Assembly (NCBI GenBank): GCA_028278465.1
Contig: JANQEF010000094.1
Coordinates: 1-7,262, forward strand
From: Dehalococcoidia bacterium
GTDB lineage: Bacteria; Chloroflexota; Dehalococcoidia; Lucifugimonadales; Lucifugimonadaceae
Direction: 5' to 3'
Length of the DNA: 7,262 nt
Position numbers and translations under genes: made by a program. Below the pieces are notes generated by a model that worked only from the letters and a program-made list of their open reading frames with translations, ran no database searches and had not been told where the DNA came from. Of this stretch, positions 5,601 through 7,262 are shown piece after piece. The first letter of the stretch is position 1. Every line of letters starts with the position of its first letter.

Positions 5601-5649
5601 ACGGGTGTAGGTCGGTGCGTTCCCTGAGCGGCGGGTACCCGCTTGCGGG
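5601..5649 (+). repeat. Dispersed direct repeat, copy 2
   Basis: The 31-bp core (5619-5649) differs from copy 1 at a single base, and the flank ACGGGTGTAGG (5601-5611) matches the copy 1 flank apart from one insertion. The base change extends the central palindrome to GCGGGTACCCGC (5631-5642). This copy begins 19 bp after the lipoprotein stop codon. Confidence 0.85.
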
Positions 5650-5708
5650 TGAGGGTCTCTTCTGTGGAGAGCTCGTCCTGTCAGAACCGACTGTACATGC
5701 CAGAGGTC

Positions 5709-5736
5709 TTTCGACTCCGCTGCGCTTCGCTCAGGA
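5709..5736 (+). repeat. TTTCGAC...CGCTCAGGA element
   Basis: This 28-bp element shares its ends (TTCGAC and GCTCAGGA) with a shorter version at 5850-5871. The middle differs: CTCCGCTGCGCTTC-type sequence here, only AG in the short version. Elements of this look are scattered in intergenic DNA of several environmental bacteria; that statement is from memory and not verified for this genome. Confidence 0.4.
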
Positions 5737-5786
5737 AACACATTCTCCCTCTCTCTCTCAGGGAGCTAGAGAGTGGCCGGACACCC

Positions 5787-5807
5787 TCTCTCCCCTTGTG
5801 GGAGAGA
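5787..5807. repeat. Hairpin TCTCTCCC/GGGAGAGA
   Basis: Perfect 8-bp arms at 5787-5794 and 5800-5807 enclose the 5-nt loop CTTGT. The left side can also pair further out: CCCTCTCT (5784-5791) complements AGAGAGGG (5813-5820). It has the same arm sequence and the same loop length as the dyad at 5896, so the two are clearly related. Confidence 0.7.
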
Positions 5808-5823
5808 ACTAAAGAGAGGGGAT

Positions 5824-5847
5824 GTCGGCCAGAGGCCGACGGCTTTT
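5824..5847 (+). terminator. Possible weak rho-independent terminator
   Basis: A 7-bp GC-rich stem GTCGGCC (5824-5830) and GGCCGAC (5834-5840) with the 3-nt loop AGA is followed after three bases by TTTT (5844-5847). It could end rightward transcripts from the lipoprotein gene, whose stop is 241 bp upstream. The T-run is short and the stem lies inside a repeat cluster, so it may simply be another repeat. Confidence 0.35.
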
Positions 5848-5849
5848 GA

Positions 5850-5871
5850 CCCTTCGACAGGCTCAGGATGG
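5850..5871 (+). repeat. CCCTTCGACAGGCTCAGGATGG element
   Basis: This is the short counterpart of the element at 5709-5736, sharing TTCGAC at the left and GCTCAGGA at the right in the same orientation. It follows directly after the possible terminator hairpin. Confidence 0.4.
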
Positions 5872-5895
5872 CAGCGGCTTCACCCTCTCCCTTTG

Positions 5896-5920
5896 TCCCT
5901 CTCCCATCGAGGGAGAGGGA
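5896..5920. repeat. Hairpin TCCCTCTCCC/GGGAGAGGGA
   Basis: This is the strongest dyad in the window: perfect 10-bp arms (5896-5905 and 5911-5920) around the 5-nt loop ATCGA. An extra CCCTCTCCC just upstream (5883-5891) repeats the left arm, so the right arm has two possible partners. Without a T-run on either side, a terminator role is not supported. Confidence 0.75.
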
Positions 5921-6112
5921 TGATCGCCGCTCTGAGCAGAGCCGAAGGGGTGGTGCTACAAACGCGGTCCGGCGTGCTTGCTGGCCGCGGTCGAAAGCTT
6001 GTTGCTGGCCCAGCGAGAAGCCCAGATGGATCGCCCCGCCCACCGGATCCCTCGCGCAGGCTCGGGACGGCGGTCGTTCTCCCTCACAGGCTGCGGGGGG
6101 CGCCCAACTTTG

Positions 6113-7159
6113 CTACCCGCGCTCTGAAAACTCGGCCAGTTGCTCGGCGTAGGTGAAGACCGCAGGTAGGCCGCCGGTGTGCAGGAAGATCACCGTCTCG
6201 TCCTCACCGAGGTTGCCCTGCCGAACCTGGTCGATCAGCGCAGCCATCACAGTTCCCGTGTAGTTCGGGTCGCAGATGATGGCATCTGTTCGCGCGGCCA
6301 TGTGAATCGCCTCCGCCACCTCGGGCGTCATGATGCCGTAGCCCTCGCCCACGTACTGTGTCAGCACCGGAAGATCGTCCTTCGTGAACGTCACAGGCAG
6401 GTCCAGCAGGTCCCGGATGTCCTGGTCGTGATCGAAGATGTACTGGTCGAGCGGCGGGTCGTAAGTCACCTGCACGCCGGTGAACCTCCAGTCGACGCCC
6501 AGGTTGCGGGCGGCGAGGATCAGGCCGCAGAGCGACCGGCCGGCAACCCCGACGATGTGCACGTTCTGCAGGCCAAGCTCCTCGACCTGGTCGAGCAGCT
6601 CAAGTCCCGCTTCCACGAAGCCGACCATGCCGACGATGCGCGGGAAGAGGTGTTCCTGCACGAGATACGGCTTGGCGCCTTCCGCTTCGAGCTGCTGTTT
6701 CAGCTTCGCCGCGTACTCGTCAGCGGTCTCTGACTGGAACTGATCGAGCAGGTGGAGCTCGGCGCCGAGCAGCTTGTCGATCAGCAGGTTGCCCTGGATC
6801 TTGCGGTGCGCGGCGTTCTTCAGCACCAGGATGTAGCGCAGATCGGTCTTGTTGGCGGCCGCGGCGGTCATGCGGGCGTTGTTCGAGTGGTAGTCCATGA
6901 TGTTGATCACGGTGTCGTAACCCTCATCACGGATATGCGGCATCTCGAACTCGTAGTGACGGGCCTTGTTGCCACCGTACGCGAGGCCGGTCATGTCCTC
7001 ACGCTTGACCAGGATGCGCGGACCGCCAAGCTCAGCGCTAAGCCGCGGCATCTCCTCCAGCGGAGTCGGCAGGTGGGCCATTTGCATCCGCGGCAGCCTG
7101 TCGATGCGGGAGCGAAGCTGTGAACGAGTCAGTTTCTGATCGGAAGATGTGGTGCTCAC
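6113..7159 (-). CDS. PLP-dependent enzyme, D-cysteine desulfhydrase/ACC deaminase family
   Basis: This 348-aa soluble enzyme belongs to the fold-type II PLP family containing D-cysteine desulfhydrase and ACC deaminase. Typical blocks are RLPRMQMAHLPTPLEEMPRL (residues 21-40), ILVKREDMTGLAYGGNKAR (49-67) with Lys65 as the expected PLP Schiff-base lysine, SNNARMTAAAA (92-102), DPNYTG (297-302) and FLHTGGLPAVFTY (325-337). Several active-site positions differ from the enzymes I know: SNN instead of SNH or SNQ, VAGRSLCG (205-212) where the phosphate-binding GSxGTxxG loop belongs, and YTGT instead of YTGK. It may be a distinct subfamily, so the substrate is not assigned. I place the start at GTG 7159, with GAGG (7170-7167) seven bases ahead. 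The frame extends to ATG 7219, but the extra 20 residues are unlike the family. The gene converges on the lipoprotein gene; no promoter is visible in the 103 bp left to the window edge. Confidence 0.93.
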   Translation of the reverse strand: MSTTSSDQKLTRSQLRSRIDRLPRMQMAHLPTPLEEMPRLSAELGGPRILVKREDMTGLAYGGNKARHYEFEMPHIRDEGYDTVINIMDYHSNNARMTAAAANKTDLRYILVLKNAAHRKIQGNLLIDKLLGAELHLLDQFQSETADEYAAKLKQQLEAEGAKPYLVQEHLFPRIVGMVGFVEAGLELLDQVEELGLQNVHIVGVAGRSLCGLILAARNLGVDWRFTGVQVTYDPPLDQYIFDHDQDIRDLLDLPVTFTKDDLPVLTQYVGEGYGIMTPEVAEAIHMAARTDAIICDPNYTGTVMAALIDQVRQGNLGEDETVIFLHTGGLPAVFTYAEQLAEFSERG

Positions 7160-7166
7160 GGACGTG

Positions 7167-7170
7167 CCTC
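7167..7170 (-). promoter_or_regulatory. Ribosome-binding site that selects the GTG start of the PLP enzyme
   Basis: GAGG on the minus strand stands seven bases before GTG 7159, a normal spacing. The upstream in-frame ATG at 7219 has no comparable site, so the shorter protein is preferred. Confidence 0.5.
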
Positions 7171-7262
7171 GGCAGAAAGATGCGAATGTTTCGAGTTCGC
7201 AGTCGCCATGGCCTGCCATGGCCTAAGTGAAACGCAACTGCGCGTCCCGCGGCAGACCCGCG

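Larger units (their letters stand above)
5583..6112. other. Gene-free, repeat-rich intergenic region between convergent genes
   Basis: The 530 bp between the lipoprotein stop and the PLP enzyme stop hold no convincing gene. Repeats fill 5601-5925: the second copy of the direct repeat, two TTCGAC...CTCAGGA elements, two strong CTCTCCC hairpins and a possible terminator. The rest (about 5930-6112) has no dyad beyond CTCTGAGCAGAG (5931-5942) and GGGCGCCC (6097-6104) and no recognisable protein remnant on either strand. The open frames crossing this stretch read through the hairpins and change character across them, as expected for non-coding DNA. Confidence 0.7.

Noticed and set aside
4621..5925. 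CRISPR array or integron attC-like array
   Set aside because: Repeats are few, of several unrelated kinds and irregularly spaced; there are no cas genes or integrase.
5681..6156. Open frames on both strands (5681-6043 minus, 5773-6156 plus)
   Set aside because: They translate the CTCTCCC hairpins and neighbouring repeats; no family-like segment or ribosome-binding site supports them.
7160..7219. ATG 7219 as start of the PLP enzyme (368 aa)
   Set aside because: No convincing ribosome-binding site and no family-like residues in the extra 20 aa; GTG 7159 has GAGG at good spacing.

Overview
The window looks like chromosomal DNA from a GC-rich, free-living bacterium. The style of the genes (a Pro/Thr-linker lipoprotein, the particular SAM methyltransferase, a SelA-like enzyme and many intergenic hairpin repeats) reminds me of Chloroflexota, perhaps a Dehalococcoidia-like lineage. 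That placement is inference: there is no rRNA here and no search was possible.

Left part (1-4463): everything reads leftward on the minus strand. In transcription order it holds a small single-TM protein with two YDPR motifs (4463-4227), a VanZ-family membrane protein (4119-3694), an unrecognised 111-aa helical protein (3722-3387), the rRNA-maturation nuclease YbeY (3394-2882) and a class I SAM methyltransferase (2856-2020). After a 207-bp gap with a candidate promoter come dnaX (1812-196) and the first 66 codons of a SelA-like PLP enzyme that runs off the left edge. VanZ, the 111-aa protein and YbeY overlap one another, and dnaX and the SelA-like gene share an ATGA, so these look like two operons or one long one read through.

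Right part (4464-7262): a lone rightward lipoprotein gene (4998-5582) sits between two stretches of about 530 bp without genes (4464-4994 and 5583-6112). Both stretches are dense in short repeats: CCCTCTCCC/GGGAGAGGG-type hairpins, a 31-bp near-identical direct repeat with one copy on each side of the lipoprotein gene, and TTCGAC...CTCAGGA elements. A leftward PLP-dependent enzyme of the D-cysteine desulfhydrase/ACC deaminase family (7159-6113) converges on it.

Functionally, dnaX (replication clamp loader) and ybeY (ribosome maturation) are housekeeping genes; the rest are accessory or of unknown substrate. I see no defence system, CRISPR array, prophage, transposase, tRNA or rRNA. The most notable points are a DnaX that has replaced all four zinc-ligand cysteines, a PLP enzyme with an altered phosphate-binding loop, a tiny YDPR-repeat membrane protein, and the repeat-flanked lipoprotein gene.
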